Below, piece after piece: positions 39,948 to 56,640 of a stretch of DNA of 64,000 nucleotides. The notes under the pieces are model-generated. The model searched no databases. It was not told where the DNA came from and saw only the letters and a list, made by a program, of their open reading frames with translations. The DNA is from Symbiodinium microadriaticum. Taxonomy: Eukaryota > Sar > Dinophyceae > Suessiales > Symbiodiniaceae. Location: positions 652,338 to 716,337 of the forward strand of contig LSRX01000079.1 in assembly GCA_001939145.1 (NCBI GenBank). The letters run 5' to 3'. Every line of letters starts with the position of its first letter. Position 1 is the first letter of the stretch. A program made the translations under genes and the position numbers.

Positions 39948-40109
39948 ATATAGGGTGTGTTGATATGTCTTTTTCGGAAAGGGGTTCTCCACAGGGATGT
40001 ATCCGGAGTCTTGTACGGTGCTTATAAAGGTTTATCGATTTCTTGATATTAGTCAAGGACATTGCAGGTTCCAGGATCGTAGACTGCCTAACTTTCTGGG
40101 GTAGGTCTC

Positions 40110-40175
40110 TGGAGTTTAGGGCTTATAGGGTTTAGGGTTAGGTTTTAGGGTTCAGGGTTTAGGGTTCTAGTTGTT
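40110..40175 (+). repeat. telomere-like TTTAGGG tract
   Basis: TTATAGGG and TTTAGGG units. Confidence 0.62.
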
Positions 40176-40627
40176 TAGGTTGCTTGGGGCTGATTGTTTG
40201 GCTTTTGGCTGCTTGCTTAGGCTTTATAAATGTAGAAGAAGATATGAGGTCCCCGGAGTATCCTCTTGAGGGTGTGTAGTACGGGGGCCGTCGGGGTCTA
40301 GGCAGATCTGTACGGTTGAGGGTGGGAGTTCTAGGCAGGTTTGGGAGTTGAACTCTTGTGCACTGCTCCTTACGAGCTCTGCATATCAACTTGTCAGGCT
40401 GGGTTGAGACAATGTGCCCTTCCACCGAACAAATTTGCTTAAGAACCCCTTGAGTTTGCACTGTAGTCAGTCCACAGAAGCATAGCTCCAAGAAAGAACC
40501 CCGGTAGTGAAGTGTTAATGGAATAGGAACCCGCAAACCCCAAACCCTATATGCAAGTCAGGATGCAGGAAGCAAGGTTTGGGAGCCGTTCCTTCGTCTA
40601 ACCTGAACCACTGCACTGCCTTGTCCT
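40176..40627. other. no supported gene
   Basis: A 125-codon minus-strand frame (40159-40536) covers mostly non-repeat DNA but begins at a non-ATG codon. I recognise no domain. Confidence 0.3.
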
Positions 40628-40757
40628 ACAACCCTAAACCCTAAACCCTTATTCTCCCAAACACATAACATATCTGGACCCTGAACCCAAAGCCCTAAAC
40701 CCCGAAACCCTAAACCTATAAACCCTAAACCCCGAAACCCCAAACCCTGCCCCTTAC
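40628..40757 (-). repeat. telomere-like CCCTAAA/CCCCGAAA tract
   Basis: ACCCTAAACC and ACCCCGAAACCCTAAACCTA recur. Confidence 0.7.
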
Positions 40758-40812
40758 TGTGGGCTTCCTTCACATGCCTTCCTTACCTACATTTTCCAAG
40801 AAAAGGTCCGTT

Positions 40813-40855
40813 ATTTGAGGTTTAGGGTTTAGGGTTTACAGTGTAGGTTTAGGGT
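40813..40855 (+). repeat. short TTTAGGG tract
   Basis: TTTAGGG units with one TTTACAGTG interruption. Confidence 0.55.
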
Positions 40856-40974
40856 TCTTTAAGTTCTATGAATTCGAAGACTCTTGGGTTTCATAAAGGG
40901 TCTTTGCATTCTTGTGAGTTCTAAAGGGGTTGAAGGGCCAAGGTGCCTACATTGCGCCGCCCTCCAAACAGAGC

Positions 40975-41072
40975 CCTAAACCCTAAAGCCCCAAAGCCCT
41001 AATCTTCAAACCCCAAAAGCCGTAAAGCCCCAAACCCCAAAGCCGTAAAGCCCTAAACCCTAAAGCCCTAAA
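40975..41072 (-). repeat. CCCTAAAG/CCCCAAAG tract
   Basis: GCCCCAAAGCC and GCCCTAAACCCTAAAGCC units. Confidence 0.7.
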
Positions 41073-41520
41073 CATCTGAGCCCCCGTCTCGACCAAGAGT
41101 GTATAAAGATCCTCTTGCGCCACGGGCAAGGGGCAGTCCTCGCAGGTTGTGGGCGAAATACAGGGCCTAAACATAATTGGAAGAGGACTTCGGGTGTATG
41201 GTCTAGTCGACGTGGAAGACCAATGATATGTGGTAGCTTCCAGGGAATACCCGCGCAAAGCTTGGACACATAGACCGGGGAATTGAAAACCCAGGGGGTG
41301 CTCCGAAAACACTGAACCTGTGCCCTAAACACCCATGGAACCGCAAACCCTGGACCAGGATGACTGGTAATTGAAATCTACACACACAAGCCCTGAACTC
41401 TCCGACCAACTGTAACTTAAATGCCCGAAGTAGACACTTTTTGAACAAAAAAGGTATACAATGAACGCTGCAGGGCTGCAGGACTCCATGGGGATTAAAT
41501 CTTGCGTTTTTTGGCCGTCG
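41073..41520. other. single-copy-like DNA, no supported gene
   Basis: Overlapping minus-strand frames of 80-110 codons cover the same bases in different registers (40983-41448). None starts or ends in a way that favours it and I recognise no domain. Confidence 0.3.
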
Positions 41521-41524
41521 CCCT

Positions 41525-41608
41525 GTTAACCCTAAACCCTAAACCCTAAAACCCCTAAACCCTCAAGGTAGACCTGCAGCTCCTAAACCCTAAACCCTAC
41601 CTTTCCAG
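41525..41608 (-). repeat. telomere-like CCCTAAA tract
   Basis: Two clusters of CCCTAAA, each followed by a CAGCTCCT word. Confidence 0.68.
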
Positions 41609-41717
41609 CTCCTCACAGTGGTGTCTTTGCATGGCTCAAGCCCGTGCTCTAACTTCTGACCCTAGACCCTAAACCGGTGTTTGGGCTATAGGTAGGAGAA
41701 GGTAGTCTCTTAGCCCG

Positions 41718-41892
41718 GCATGTATGTATGCTTGCATGTATGAACGCATGCATGCACGCATGTGTATGAATGCATGCGCATGTACGAGTATGAATACATA
41801 TATGTATATTTGTGCATGATATATATGCATATGTATATGTGTGTGTACATATATATATATATACATAGTGTATGTGTGTGTGTGTCTATGTA

Positions 41893-41947
<55 letters not shown>

Positions 41948-42022
41948 GTATGTATGTATGTATGTATGTATGTACGTATGTACGTATGTACGTATGTACG
42001 TATGTACGTATGTACGTATGTA
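41718..42022. repeat. irregular ATGT/ATGC/ACGT repeat leading into hexamer array
   Basis: Imperfect TGTATG/CATG words to about 41886, TGTGTA hexamers to about 41945, TGTA tetramers, then ACGTATGT octamers (about 41972-42020). Unit types change stepwise toward the pure array. Confidence 0.92.
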
Positions 42023-48512
<6,490 letters not shown>

Positions 48513-48513
48513 N
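48513..48513. other. single-N join at the array edge
   Basis: The unknown base separates the TGTGTA hexamers from an ATGT tetramer run, so the real array length is uncertain. Confidence 0.85.
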
Positions 48514-48556
48514 ATGTATGTATGTATGTATGTATGTATGTATGTAGATATATATA
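48514..48556. repeat. (ATGT)n then TA microsatellite
   Basis: About eight ATGT units, then GATATATATAG. Confidence 0.9.
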
Positions 48557-48697
48557 GTTTTTCCATGCACAAACCCTATCACTCTTCACCCCGTCGACGC
48601 TGCACCCCGATATCCTGCGAAAGCAAAAGCCCCAGACCTGGCATCATGTTTTCCTCCCAACATACGGCCGGGCCGAGGCGGACGACGCGCAGCGTTT

Positions 48698-48781
48698 AAA
48701 ATTATATGGTAGACTGTAGGGCTTCTATGTTAGGAACTACTACGATGACTATCCCCATGACATGACCTCGGACCCTTTGGG
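48698..48781. mobile_element. P1 element lacking its left end
   Basis: ATATGGTAGACTGTAGGGCT matches the P1 interior and CGGACCCTTTGGG its right end. The first about 20 bp are absent or replaced. Confidence 0.72.
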
Positions 48782-48912
48782 CAAGGGGTCAGACAACGGG
48801 ATGCGCTTTGGGCTTTAAAGGGGGGAAGGGTCCGGTGTGCAACTCGGGAGTAGGAGTCCGAGGGATGGGGCCCCATGTGATCCAACCCTACCCATACCCG
48901 GATTTTGTTTTC

Positions 48913-48962
48913 GATTCCTGTAAGGCAATCTCCAAAAAAGGAACTACTTGGGGGCCTATGGG
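48913..48962. mobile_element. P4 right half
   Basis: GATTCCTGTAAGGCAATC, then GGAACTACTTGGGGGCCTAT. The left half is not recognisable. Confidence 0.65.
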
Positions 48963-49032
48963 TAAGCCAAAACAGGTTTGGTTTGAAGGGTTTGGGGCTC
49001 AAGCTTCACCCGCAACCCTAAATTAGGCACTA

Positions 49033-49132
49033 CCCATAGGCCCCCGAAGGAGTCCCTTTTTGGGATTACCTTACCGGATTCTACGTATAAACCACAAAAA
49101 GTTAAATTTAGAATCCTATAAGGTAATCCCAA
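49033..49132. mobile_element. P4-related element, rearranged
   Basis: CCCATAGGCCCCCGAAGGAG on the left. The centre contains the P4 core in both orientations (GGGATTACCTTACCGGATTC and GAATCCTATAAGGTAATCCC), and the normal right terminus is missing. Confidence 0.68.
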
Positions 49133-49221
49133 AAATACCCCACACGCAAAACCTTGGCTCATCTTTCCGCTGGCCTGGAGCTGTAGGCATCCGTGGCCTG
49201 AAAAAAGACTCCGCCAGGGGG

Positions 49222-49292
49222 TATATTCTTTAGGGTTTAGGGTTTCGGGTTTAGGGTTTAGGGGTATATTATTTAGGTTTAGAGTTGGGGGG
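49222..49292 (+). repeat. telomere-like TTTAGGG tract
   Basis: TTTAGGG units. GGTATATTNTTTAGG occurs twice. Confidence 0.62.
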
Positions 49293-49680
49293 GTTCATCC
49301 GGGTGTAGGAATTTTGTTTGGGGGAGTTGGGGTGGTTCCTCATTGTCATTTCCTGGGTCTCTACGGTTACATGGTTTAGGGTTTAGGGTCTAGGGACACT
49401 ACTCCTACACTACCCTTGCACGGATACCATAAACTTGGTTTGGAAAGGCTCCGCACAGCCCTGACACTCGGCTTCCAGGTACCTAGCCAATGATATAAGT
49501 TGATATAAGGGTCGGGTCTTGATAAGCAGAACAAGGCTCTAGGAGACATCATGTTATTCTGGTCATAATTGGGACTATAAGAGGATAGCCCTAGACTTAT
49601 TCAAGCTTCTAAATTGGGTACTTCAGTTCCGGAAAACATGTAGCTGCAATTAGCTGCCAGTCAATCACGACTATTCCTTC
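49293..49680. other. no recognisable feature
   Basis: Only a short TTTAGGGT tract at about 49373-49390 and the local duplication TGATATAAG at 49493-49509. Confidence 0.4.
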
Positions 49681-49883
49681 CTTAGTTGCTGAATTCATAA
49701 GCCCCAAAACGTGTAAACTTTCAGTTCTACAGGGGATGATATTATATGGGTAGTTCTCTAAACCCTTTTGAGGTTCTTTTTATAAGGGTGCCGTACTATA
49801 TTGGGGACCTAAAATGGGACCCTAATTTAGTCAACCGACCATATACACCAACAAGTGTAAAGTGTACCAACTCAGCTACTGAG
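49681..49883. mobile_element. P9 element split by a P5 insertion
   Basis: CTTAGTTGCTGAATTCATAA at the left and CAACTCAGCTACTGAG at the right. The normal P9 interior is interrupted by a P5 copy. Confidence 0.8.
49748..49840. mobile_element. P5 element nested in P9
   Basis: GGGTAGTTCTCTAAACCC on the left, core GGGTGCCGTACTATATTGGG, right end worn to TTAGTCAACCGACC. Confidence 0.78.
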
Positions 49884-49943
49884 ATTCTTGAATTAGCGTA
49901 GGCAAAAGATAAATTTCGTGGCGGTGCTCAGGTCTTGGACACT

Positions 49944-49960
49944 GATTTAGAGAACTGCCC
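49944..49960. mobile_element. P5 right-end fragment
   Basis: GATTTAGAGAACTGCCC matches the intact P5 right end that the copy 100 bp upstream has lost, possibly separated by rearrangement. Confidence 0.5.
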
Positions 49961-49985
49961 GTATGCCCTCACTCCACAAAGCCCT

Positions 49986-50246
49986 TTAAGTACGCGGGAC
50001 GATCGACGAATCGAACCGGAATCCTGATCGCTGCGCAGTAAACCCAAAGCCCTCTGCAGAAGACGATGCCTGGAGGTTCAGCACCTGCTTCTTTAGGTCT
50101 GTCATGCTTCGCAGTAGCTCCTCCGTGGGCGTCGCCTGGCGTTTCTTGCAGGGCATGGCCAACTTTTGGCCATAGAGTCCAGGCCGTGGATTATGTGTTC
50201 TCTCCTGGATCCTCTCATGCAGTTCCTTTCGGGGCAGTATATTATC
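49986..50246 (-). CDS. candidate 3' exon or gene fragment
   Basis: The best coding candidate in the window. On the minus strand the frame runs from the trinucleotide block into about 85 codons of non-repeat DNA and stops at 49986-49988. Third codon positions are strongly G/C-rich, unlike the repeat frames. The peptide is mixed and charged (PTEELLRSMTDLKKQVLNLQ could form a short helix or coiled coil) and ends in FDSSIVPRT. I recognise no family. No ATG is visible outside the poly-Leu/poly-Thr repeat, so the start is unknown; the repeat could lie in an intron. A plus-strand frame (50066-50266) overlaps. It may be a real terminal exon, a pseudogene fragment or chance. Confidence 0.28.
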   Translation of the reverse strand, partial: DNILPRKELHERIQERTHNPRPGLYGQKLAMPCKKRQATPTEELLRSMTDLKKQVLNLQASSSAEGFGFTAQRSGFRFDSSIVPRT

Positions 50247-50254
50247 ATTATGGT

Positions 50255-50665
<411 letters not shown>

Positions 50666-50744
50666 CAGCCGTCCAAGCAACCCCGACAAAAAGCTGCCTT
50701 GCAGGGTCCGGACAGGCTGGCAGAGGAACAGAAAATCGTGTGAG

Positions 50745-50840
50745 GGGTGCGGGTTTAGGGGTTTAGGGGTTTAGGGGTTTAGGGGCTTAGGGTTTAGGGT
50801 TTAGGGGCTTAGGGTTTAGGGTTTAGGGTTTCGGGTTTTG
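50745..50840 (+). repeat. TTTAGGGG/TTTAGGG tract
   Basis: 8-mers first, then 7-mers. Confidence 0.78.
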
Positions 50841-50919
50841 GGTTGCGGGTTTACTCGCACAGCGTGAGACAAGTTGCAGGGGTGAGGGTTCAGAGGTGTT
50901 TTGCAGGTGCCCCTGGACC

Positions 50920-51010
50920 CTATAACCCCTGAACCCTAAACCCTAAACCCCAAACCCTATAAACCCTAAGCCCTAAACTCTAGACCCTACACGCCTAAAC
51001 CCGAAAAAAT
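50920..51010 (-). repeat. telomere-like CCCTAAA tract
   Basis: Opposite in strand to the previous tract 80 bp away. Confidence 0.7.
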
Positions 51011-51194
51011 TACGGGTTTTAGGTGCTGGGCCTGGTCTGAGCACTATAAACCTAACTCCTAAACCTTACAATGAACACTATAAGCTCTACACCACAGCCC
51101 GTGAGCCCCTGAACCCTAAACTCAGAATCCATCCTGATATTTATGGAGCACCAACAAACCCCTGCAGTAGCTTTAAGCTTACACTCCCTAATCC

Positions 51195-51537
51195 TTACAC
51201 TGTCTAAGCCCTAAACCCGCAAACCCCAAACCCCAAACCCTAAACCCAAAACCCCAAACCTCAAACCCTAAACCCCAAACACCAAACCCTAAACCCTAGA
51301 CCCTAGACCGACCCCTAAGCCCTAAAACCCCAAATCCCAAACCCTAAACCCTGAGCCCTAAACCCTAACACCCTAAACCCTGAACCCTAAACCCTAAACC
51401 CTAAAGCCCTAAACCCCTAAAACCCCAAACCCTAAACCCTAAAACCCTGAACCCTAAACCCTAAAACTCCAAACCCTAAACCCCTAAAACTCTAAATCCT
51501 GAAACCCTAAACCCTAAAACCCTAAACCCTAAACACG
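51195..51537 (-). repeat. telomere-like block, 7- and 8-mers
   Basis: CCCTAAA, CCCCAAA and CCCTAAAA units, about 340 bp. Confidence 0.85.
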
Positions 51538-51639
51538 AAGCCCCAACGACCCCTGCCTCGAAGCTCATGGCGCCACCAGCAAATAGATGGCACAAGTTGC
51601 GGGGAACTGGGTCGTCCTCCTGCAGTGCCTGAACTTGGG

Positions 51640-51760
51640 CTTCGGGTTTGGGGTTTTAGGGTTTAGGGCTTTAGGGCTTTAGGGTTTATTGCTTAGGGTT
51701 TTAGGGTTTAGGGTATAGGGTTTTAGGGTTTAGGGTATTGAACTTGGGGTTTAATTAAGT
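51640..51760 (+). repeat. telomere-like TTTAGGG tract
   Basis: TTTAGGG and TTTTAGGG. GGGTTTTAGGGTTTAGGGTA occurs twice. Confidence 0.75.
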
Positions 51761-51930
51761 TATCGGGTCTAGCGCAACGTGTACTGGGGCCTTAGCGCAG
51801 AGCGCCAAAAGACCCCCCAAAATTAGGTGCCAGAATTCAGGGAGCTCGATATGAGAGTGTCCATAATAGCCCACTTCGGATTCAGGGTTTAGGGGTCTAG
51901 GATGGTTTAGGGTTTGGGGGTTTAGGTTGA

Positions 51931-54900
51931 TTAACCTGACCTAGTAAAGAGGAAACAAAAGTACGAAAGGGTTCGGCTGCGGCTCGTTCGTCGCGCATCA
52001 CCATGCAGAAGCAAACGGCTGCGGCTCGTTCGTCGCGCATCACCATGCAGAAGCAAACGGCTGCGGCTCGTTCGTCGCGCATCACCATGCAGAAGCAAAC
52101 GGCTGCGGCTCGTTCGTCGCGCATCACCATGCAGAAGCAAACGGCTGCGGCTCGTTCGTCGCGCATCACCATGCAGAAGCAAACGGCTGCGGCTCGTTCG
52201 TCGCGCATCACCATGCAGAAGCAAACGGCTGCGGCTCGTTCGTCGCGCATCACCATGCAGAAGCAAACGGCTGCGGCTCGTTCGTCGCGCATCACCATGC
52301 AGAAGCAAACGGCTGCGGCTCGTTCGTCGCGCATCACCATGCAGAAGCAAACGGCTGCGGCTCGTTCGTCGCGCATCACCATGCAGAAGCAAACGGCTGC
52401 GGCTCGTTCGTCGCGCATCACCATGCAGAAGCAAACGGCTGCGGCTCGTTCGTCGCGCATCACCATGCAGAAGCAAACGGCTGCGGCTCGTTCGTCGCGC
52501 ATCACCATGCAGAAGCAAACGGCTGCGGCTCGTTCGTCGCGCATCACCATGCAGAAGCAAACGGCTGCGGCTCGTTCGTCGCGCATCACCATGCAGAAGC
52601 AAACGGCTGCGGCTCGTTCGTCGCGCATCACCATGCAGAAGCAAACGGCTGCGGCTCGTTCGTCGCGCATCACCATGCAGAAGCAAACGGCTGCGGCTCG
52701 TTCGTCGCGCATCACCATGCAGAAGCAAACGGCTGCGGCTCGTTCGTCGCGCATCACCATGCAGAAGCAAACGGCTGCGGCTCGTTCGTCGCGCATCACC
52801 ATGCAGAAGCAAACGGCTGCGGCTCGTTCGTCGCGCATCACCATGCAGAAGCAAACGGCTGCGGCTCGTTCGTCGCGCATCACCATGCAGAAGCAAACGG
52901 CTGCGGCTCGTTCGTCGCGCATCACCATGCAGAAGCAAACGGCTGCGGCTCGTTCGTCGCGCATCACCATGCAGAAGCAAACGGCTGCGGCTCGTTCGTC
53001 GCGCATCACCATGCAGAAGCAAACGGCTGCGGCTCGTTCGTCGCGCATCACCATGCAGAAGCAAACGGCTGCGGCTCGTTCGTCGCGCATCACCATGCAG
53101 AAGCAAACGGCTGCGGCTCGTTCGTCGCGCATCACCATGCAGAAGCAAACGGCTGCGGCTCGTTCGTCGCGCATCACCATGCAGAAGCAAACGGCTGCGG
53201 CTCGTTCGTCGCGCATCACCATGCAGAAGCAAACGGCTGCGGCTCGTTCGTCGCGCATCACCATGCAGAAGCAAACGGCTGCGGCTCGTTCGTCGCGCAT
53301 CACCATGCAGAAGCAAACGGCTGCGGCTCGTTCGTCGCGCATCACCATGCAGAAGCAAACGGCTGCGGCTCGTTCGTCGCGCATCACCATGCAGAAGCAA
53401 ACGGCTGCGGCTCGTTCGTCGCGCATCACCATGCAGAAGCAAACGGCTGCGGCTCGTTCGTCGCGCATCACCATGCAGAAGCAAACGGCTGCGGCTCGTT
53501 CGTCGCGCATCACCATGCAGAAGCAAACGGCTGCGGCTCGTTCGTCGCGCATCACCATGCAGAAGCAAACGGCTGCGGCTCGTTCGTCGCGCATCACCAT
53601 GCAGAAGCAAACGGCTGCGGCTCGTTCGTCGCGCATCACCATGCAGAAGCAAACGGCTGCGGCTCGTTCGTCGCGCATCACCATGCAGAAGCAAACGGCT
53701 GCGGCTCGTTCGTCGCGCATCACCATGCAGAAGCAAACGGCTGCGGCTCGTTCGTCGCGCATCACCATGCAGAAGCAAACGGCTGCGGCTCGTTCGTCGC
53801 GCATCACCATGCAGAAGCAAACGGCTGCGGCTCGTTCGTCGCGCATCACCATGCAGAAGCAAACGGCTGCGGCTCGTTCGTCGCGCATCACCATGCAGAA
53901 GCAAACGGCTGCGGCTCGTTCGTCGCGCATCACCATGCAGAAGCAAACGGCTGCGGCTCGTTCGTCGCGCATCACCATGCAGAAGCAAACGGCTGCGGCT
54001 CGTTCGTCGCGCATCACCATGCAGAAGCAAACGGCTGCGGCTCGTTCGTCGCGCATCACCATGCAGAAGCAAACGGCTGCGGCTCGTTCGTCGCGCATCA
54101 CCATGCAGAAGCAAACGGCTGCGGCTCGTTCGTCGCGCATCACCATGCAGAAGCAAACGGCTGCGGCTCGTTCGTCGCGCATCACCATGCAGAAGCAAAC
54201 GGCTGCGGCTCGTTCGTCGCGCATCACCATGCAGAAGCAAACGGCTGCGGCTCGTTCGTCGCGCATCACCATGCAGAAGCAAACGGCTGCGGCTCGTTCG
54301 TCGCGCATCACCATGCAGAAGCAAACGGCTGCGGCTCGTTCGTCGCGCATCACCATGCAGAAGCAAACGGCTGCGGCTCGTTCGTCGCGCATCACCATGC
54401 AGAAGCAAACGGCTGCGGCTCGTTCGTCGCGCATCACCATGCAGAAGCAAACGGCTGCGGCTCGTTCGTCGCGCATCACCATGCAGAAGCAAACGGCTGC
54501 GGCTCGTTCGTCGCGCATCACCATGCAGAAGCAAACGGCTGCGGCTCGTTCGTCGCGCATCACCATGCAGAAGCAAACGGCTGCGGCTCGTTCGTCGCGC
54601 ATCACCATGCAGAAGCAAACGGCTGCGGCTCGTTCGTCGCGCATCACCATGCAGAAGCAAACGGCTGCGGCTCGTTCGTCGCGCATCACCATGCAGAAGC
54701 AAACGGCTGCGGCTCGTTCGTCGCGCATCACCATGCAGAAGCAAACGGCTGCGGCTCGTTCGTCGCGCATCACCATGCAGAAGCAAACGGCTGCGGCTCG
54801 TTCGTCGCGCATCACCATGCAGAAGCAAACGGCTGCGGCTCGTTCGTCGCGCATCACCATGCAGAAGCAAACGGCTGCGGCTCGTTCGTCGCGCATCACC

Positions 54901-55893
54901 ATGCAGAAGCAAACGGCTGCGGCTCGTTCGTCGCGCATCACCATGCAGAAGCAAACGGCTGCGGCTCGTTCGTCGCGCATCACCATGCAGAAGCAAACGG
55001 CTGCGGCTCGTTCGTCGCGCATCACCATGCAGAAGCAAACGGCTGCGGCTCGTTCGTCGCGCATCACCATGCAGAAGCAAACGGCTGCGGCTCGTTCGTC
55101 GCGCATCACCATGCAGAAGCAAACGGCTGCGGCTCGTTCGTCGCGCATCACCATGCAGAAGCAAACGGCTGCGGCTCGTTCGTCGCGCATCACCATGCAG
55201 AAGCAAACGGCTGCGGCTCGTTCGTCGCGCATCACCATGCAGAAGCAAACGGCTGCGGCTCGTTCGTCGCGCATCACCATGCAGAAGCAAACGGCTGCGG
55301 CTCGTTCGTCGCGCATCACCATGCAGAAGCAAACGGCTGCGGCTCGTTCGTCGCGCATCACCATGCAGAAGCAAACGGCTGCGGCTCGTTCGTCGCGCAT
55401 CACCATGCAGAAGCAAACGGCTGCGGCTCGTTCGTCGCGCATCACCATGCAGAAGCAAACGGCTGCGGCTCGTTCGTCGCGCATCACCATGCAGAAGCAA
55501 ACGGCTGCGGCTCGTTCGTCGCGCATCACCATGCAGAAGCAAACGGCTGCGGCTCGTTCGTCGCGCATCACCATGCAGAAGCAAACGGCTGCGGCTCGTT
55601 CGTCGCGCATCACCATGCAGAAGCAAACGGCTGCGGCTCGTTCGTCGCGCATCACCATGCAGAAGCAAACGGCTGCGGCTCGTTCGTCGCGCATCACCAT
55701 GCAGAAGCAAACGTCTGTGGAGTTGTGCGAGGGAAGGGCCTGGTACCCCATGGTATGGTACGTGGGCGACCACCGGGTAAGCCTCCCAGTCGTGGTTTAG
55801 CACGTCGATGAGTGCCTTCGAGACCGGGCGCTCTGCCTGTTCGCCGAGTTCTCCGCGTTGTCCACGGATACCCATTCTTCGAGCACTGGCCAT
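51931..55893 (-). CDS. doubtful 1320-codon frame through the 42-bp array
   Basis: On the minus strand an ATG (55891-55893), immediately preceded by an in-frame TGA, opens a frame that reads about 60 residues of non-repeat, G/C-rich-third-position DNA (for example VLNHDWEAYPVVAHVPYHGV), then about 89 identical 14-residue units (RLLLHGDARRTSRS), then 14 residues and a stop at 51931. No domain is recognised. Because 42 is divisible by 3 and the unit lacks stops, other frames are also open across the array: another minus frame (51897-55751) and a plus frame (about 51940-55800). An open frame is therefore weak evidence. It could be a repeat protein, an exon invaded by a minisatellite, or non-coding. 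Confidence 0.2.
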   Translation of the reverse strand: MASARRMGIRGQRGELGEQAERPVSKALIDVLNHDWEAYPVVAHVPYHGVPGPSLAQLHRRLLLHGDARRTSRSRLLLHGDARRTSRSRLLLHGDARRTSRSRLLLHGDARRTSRSRLLLHGDARRTSRSRLLLHGDARRTSRSRLLLHGDARRTSRSRLLLHGDARRTSRSRLLLHGDARRTSRSRLLLHGDARRTSRSRLLLHGDARRTSRSRLLLHGDARRTSRSRLLLHGDARRTSRSRLLLHGDARRTSRSRLLLHGDARRTSRSRLLLHGDARRTSRSRLLLHGDARRTSRSRLLLHGDARRTSRSRLLLHGDARRTSRSRLLLHGDARRTSRSRLLLHGDARRTSRSRLLLHGDARRTSRSRLLLHGDARRTSRSRLLLHGDARRTSRSRLLLHGDARRTSRSRLLLHGDARRTSRSRLLLHGDARRTSRSRLLLHGDARRTSRSRLLLHGDARRTSRSRLLLHGDARRTSRSRLLLHGDARRTSRSRLLLHGDARRTSRSRLLLHGDARRTSRSRLLLHGDARRTSRSRLLLHGDARRTSRSRLLLHGDARRTSRSRLLLHGDARRTSRSRLLLHGDARRTSRSRLLLHGDARRTSRSRLLLHGDARRTSRSRLLLHGDARRTSRSRLLLHGDARRTSRSRLLLHGDARRTSRSRLLLHGDARRTSRSRLLLHGDARRTSRSRLLLHGDARRTSRSRLLLHGDARRTSRSRLLLHGDARRTSRSRLLLHGDARRTSRSRLLLHGDARRTSRSRLLLHGDARRTSRSRLLLHGDARRTSRSRLLLHGDARRTSRSRLLLHGDARRTSRSRLLLHGDARRTSRSRLLLHGDARRTSRSRLLLHGDARRTSRSRLLLHGDARRTSRSRLLLHGDARRTSRSRLLLHGDARRTSRSRLLLHGDARRTSRSRLLLHGDARRTSRSRLLLHGDARRTSRSRLLLHGDARRTSRSRLLLHGDARRTSRSRLLLHGDARRTSRSRLLLHGDARRTSRSRLLLHGDARRTSRSRLLLHGDARRTSRSRLLLHGDARRTSRSRLLLHGDARRTSRSRLLLHGDARRTSRSRLLLHGDARRTSRSRLLLHGDARRTSRSRLLLHGDARRTSRSRLLLHGDARRTSRSRLLLHGDARRTSRSRLLLHGDARRTSRSRLLLHGDARRTSRSRLLLHGDARRTSRSRLLLHGDARRTSRSRLLLHGDARRTSRSRLLLHGDARRTSRSRLLLHGDARRTSRSRLLLHGDARRTSRSRLLLHGDARRTSRSRLLLHGDARRTSRSRLLLHGDARRTSRSRLLLHGDARRTSRSRTLSYFCFLFTRSG
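51974..55713. repeat. 42-bp minisatellite, ~89 identical copies
   Basis: The unit begins CGGCTGCGGCTCGTTCGTCG and ends GAAGCAAA, repeating without a visible difference over 3.74 kb. It is CG-rich compared with its flanks. There are no variable spacers between copies, so this is a tandem array and not a CRISPR. Confidence 0.97.
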
Positions 55894-56004
55894 TCAGCGC
55901 TGTGCGGCTCCGACGATCTGCTTGAAGGCAAGGTTAGGTGTGTCACTAGACACTGCATGTACTAAGGATCCTGGGGAAGCGCAAAAAAAAACAGGTCTCA
56001 AAGG

Positions 56005-56390
56005 ACAGCCCCAAAACCCTAAACCCATAAAAGTAAACCCTTATACCCTAAACCGATAAACCCTAAACCCCCAAACCCTAAACCCCAAACTCCTAAACCC
56101 CCAAGCCGCAAAACCTAAACTCCTAAAGCCCTAACCCCCAAACCCAAACCCCTAAACCCTAATTAACCCCTAAATTCTAAACCCCCAAACCCTAACCCCA
56201 CCCTAAACGCTAACCCCCAATTCCAAACCCCTAAATAAACCGCGCTGAACCCCTACAGCCCTAACCCCTGAACCCTAAACCCCCAACCCCTAACCCCTAC
56301 ACCCTACACCGTAAGCCCTAAACCCCTACAGCCCTGACCCCTAAACCCTAAACCCCCGAACCCCTAACCCCCAAAACCCCAACCCTCACA
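56005..56390 (-). repeat. CCCTAAA/CCCCTAAA/CCCCAAAC block
   Basis: About 390 bp of degenerate C-rich units, more decayed than the blocks near 51 kb. Confidence 0.8.
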
Positions 56391-56469
56391 GGCTTCCGGC
56401 ACTCCTGGCCTTCTCCAAGCTCTTGAAGTCCAACATTGAGAAAATGTCCTTCCTTGCCTTCCCTTCTGG

Positions 56470-56640
56470 CCTTGGGCTTAGGGGGGTAGGGTTTTGGGGT
56501 CTAGAGGGGTTTTGGGGTTTAGGGTTTAGGGGTTTTAAGGGGTTTGGGGTTTAGGGTTTGAGGGTCTGGGGGGTTTGGGCTTAGTGTTTAAGGGTCTAGG
56601 GGTTTAGGGGTTTAGGGTTTTGGGGGCTTATGGCTTTAGA
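56470..56640 (+). repeat. TTTAGGG/TTTTGGGG block
   Basis: G-rich units with GGGTCTAGGGG variants, opposite in strand to the block 80 bp to the left. Confidence 0.75.

Noticed and set aside
51974-55713. Possible CRISPR array
   Set aside because: The 42-bp units are identical and directly joined, with no variable spacers, and the context is eukaryotic. The same holds for the 79-bp array at 30448-31005.
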